A stretch of DNA of 12,722 bases. Origin: Eubacteriales Family XIII. Incertae Sedis bacterium (GTDB taxonomy: Bacteria > Bacillota_A > Clostridia > Peptostreptococcales > Anaerovoracaceae). This document shows, piece by piece, positions 11,571-12,722 of this stretch. The position numbers and the translations under genes were made by a program. The stretch covers positions 1 through 12,722 of the forward strand of contig JAITLA010000169.1 of the NCBI GenBank assembly GCA_031278145.1, written 5' to 3'. Position 1 is the stretch's first letter. The number at the start of each line of letters is the position of its first letter. Below the pieces are notes generated by a model. It had not been told where the DNA came from. It saw only the letters and a program-made list of their open reading frames with translations, and did no database searches.

Positions 11571-12722
11571 TCATTCGTGGCGCAGAGCGTCTATCGGATG
11601 CAGCCTCGCGGCCTTCCCTGCCGGGAAATACCCGAATACCATGCCTATGGCGACGGAAACGCCGAAGGCGATCAGCACGGCGCCGTAGGAAGGCGCGACG
11701 GCCATATCAAACAGGCTTCCCGCGACAAAGGACAAGACGATGCCGACGAGGATGCCGATCACGCCGCCCGCCGCGCTCGTCGTCGCGGCCTCTATGATGA
11801 ACTGGCTCATGATCGCGGCGCGGCGCGCGCCGAGCGCCTTTCGTATGCCGATCTCCCGCGTCCTTTCGGTGACGGAAACGAGCATGATGTTCATGATGCC
11901 GATGCCGCCCACGATGAGCGATATGCCCGCGATCCCGACGAGGACGACGGCGATGGAGCCCGTGATCTCGTTCATCATGTCGATCATCTGCGACATGCTG
12001 ACCACGCGATAGGCGTTCTCGTTCCCGAAGGCGCCGTACAGCTCGTTGCGGATCAGATCGACCGTTTCATCGATGTTGGTCACGTCCCGCGCCGCGAGGG
12101 TGTAGCTGCCCACGTTCGCGTTCCCCGCAAGGCGCGACGCGGTGGTGTACGGAACGTAGATGATATCGTCGTCCGAGCCCTCCGTCGAATCCGCCATCTC
12201 TTCGAGCACGCCCACCACCGTGTACGTGGAGCCGTTGATCTTCACGGTCGAATCCGCGTACACGGCGCCGTCGAAGAGTTCCTCCGCGATGTAGGTGCCG
12301 ACGACGCATACCTTTTGCAGCCGGTCCGCGTCTATGAACTGGATAAGGCGGCCCGCCGCGAGCTTTAGGCCCTGCATGTCGGCGTAGAGCTCGTTGACGC
12401 CCACGATGGAAGCCGTGACGGAATCGGTGCCGTTTTTGACCGTCGCCTGCGCGTTGACCACGGGGCTGTAGGCCTTGAAGCGCTCCTTGTTCTCCTCGAT
12501 GAAGGCCTCCATGTCGGCCGCGCTGAAGCTCTTGTTGCTGCCCCGGCCCATGATGCTGACCGAGATCGTGTTCGTGCCGGCCGCCTCGAGCGAGGAGGTG
12601 ATCTCGCTCGACAGACCGTTGACGAGGCTCACGAGGATGATCACGGAGGCGACGCCTATGATGATGCCGAGCATCGTCAGGAAGGATCGCATCTTGCTGG
12701 TCCGCAGGCTCTTCAGGGCCAT
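11571..12722 (-). CDS. ABC transporter permease, MacB/FtsX type (5' end at window edge)
   Basis: A 383-aa permease of the MacB/YknZ type. It has a cytoplasmic basic start, a first membrane helix at about 14-36 (SFLTMLGIIIGVASVIILVS), a large extracytoplasmic MacB periplasmic-core domain at about 37-250, and a C-terminal FtsX domain with three helices at about 255-280, 315-340 and 348-368. The signature VTERTREIGIRKALGAR is at 284-300, and the end PAGKAARLHPIDALRHE is typical. Such permeases work with a cognate ATPase and often an accessory protein in mechanotransmission or in export of peptides, macrolides or lipoproteins. The ATG falls exactly on the last bases of the window. Family members usually carry several more residues before the ALKSLR-like segment, so the true start is probably outside. 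The ATPase is not in view but would be expected just upstream. Confidence 0.92.
   Translation of the reverse strand: MALKSLRTSKMRSFLTMLGIIIGVASVIILVSLVNGLSSEITSSLEAAGTNTISVSIMGRGSNKSFSAADMEAFIEENKERFKAYSPVVNAQATVKNGTDSVTASIVGVNELYADMQGLKLAAGRLIQFIDADRLQKVCVVGTYIAEELFDGAVYADSTVKINGSTYTVVGVLEEMADSTEGSDDDIIYVPYTTASRLAGNANVGSYTLAARDVTNIDETVDLIRNELYGAFGNENAYRVVSMSQMIDMMNEITGSIAVVLVGIAGISLIVGGIGIMNIMLVSVTERTREIGIRKALGARRAAIMSQFIIEAATTSAAGGVIGILVGIVLSFVAGSLFDMAVAPSYGAVLIAFGVSVAIGMVFGYFPAGKAARLHPIDALRHE

Noticed and set aside
10136..11797. A 553-codon plus-strand frame opposite the SLH and ABC permease genes
   Set aside because: It spans two genes and the gap between them, is dominated by Arg, Ala and Val, and shows no domain; it is a composition shadow.

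Overview
This window is GC-rich bacterial chromosome. It looks like a high-GC member of the Clostridia (Firmicutes). That assignment is an inference from an S-layer-homology protein with a Gram-positive style signal peptide, strong AGGAGG ribosome-binding sites, a CvpA-family protein, a DUF1538 protein with PII-like partners, and an intergenic palindrome built on GGGGACGGT/GGGACACAGGG words. I recall that palindrome type from clostridial genomes but could not search for it. I see no tRNA, rRNA, CRISPR array, transposase or phage gene. Most of the window is ordinary housekeeping sequence.

Layout. (1) Positions 82-5716, minus strand, transcribed serC -> apgM-type phosphoglycerate mutase -> D,D-carboxypeptidase -> uvrC. 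The first three are tightly packed: 18 bp between serC and the mutase, then a TGATG stop/start overlap. uvrC follows after a 35 bp AT-rich gap that carries two TATAAT boxes and no Shine-Dalgarno sequence. (2) Positions 5717-6093 are a divergent intergenic region. A well-formed promoter faces serC and another faces the right-hand genes, with a ~105 bp REP-like palindrome between them. (3) Positions 6094-9583, plus strand: a large internally duplicated DUF1538 membrane protein (TTG start), two small PII-like proteins, and a CvpA-family membrane protein. A consensus-like promoter and a small hairpin sit between the membrane protein and the first PII-like gene. (4) Positions 9659-12722, minus strand, convergent with block 3: an ABC-transporter permease of the MacB/FtsX type, cut by the window edge, followed by a secreted SLH-domain protein.

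How the genes work together. SerC and the phosphoglycerate mutase-like enzyme both act around 3-phosphoglycerate, at the branch from glycolysis to serine. The alternative for the second enzyme is a homoserine kinase role, since that subfamily has been proposed to do this. The carboxypeptidase, the SLH protein and perhaps CvpA belong to the envelope; UvrC is DNA repair.

The part most worth attention is DUF1538 with the two PII-like genes. Its layout resembles AmtB-GlnK (ammonium) and SbtA-SbtB (bicarbonate), where a trimeric PII protein senses nucleotides or metabolites and gates a membrane transporter. Here the membrane protein has no assigned substrate, and there are two divergent PII-like partners instead of one. 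Both lack the classical uridylylation-site motif and share a C-terminal K-G-x5-P-[IV]-S-x-V-x-G motif. I propose this as a candidate, poorly described PII-controlled transport system. That role is inferred from gene order and sequence, not shown.
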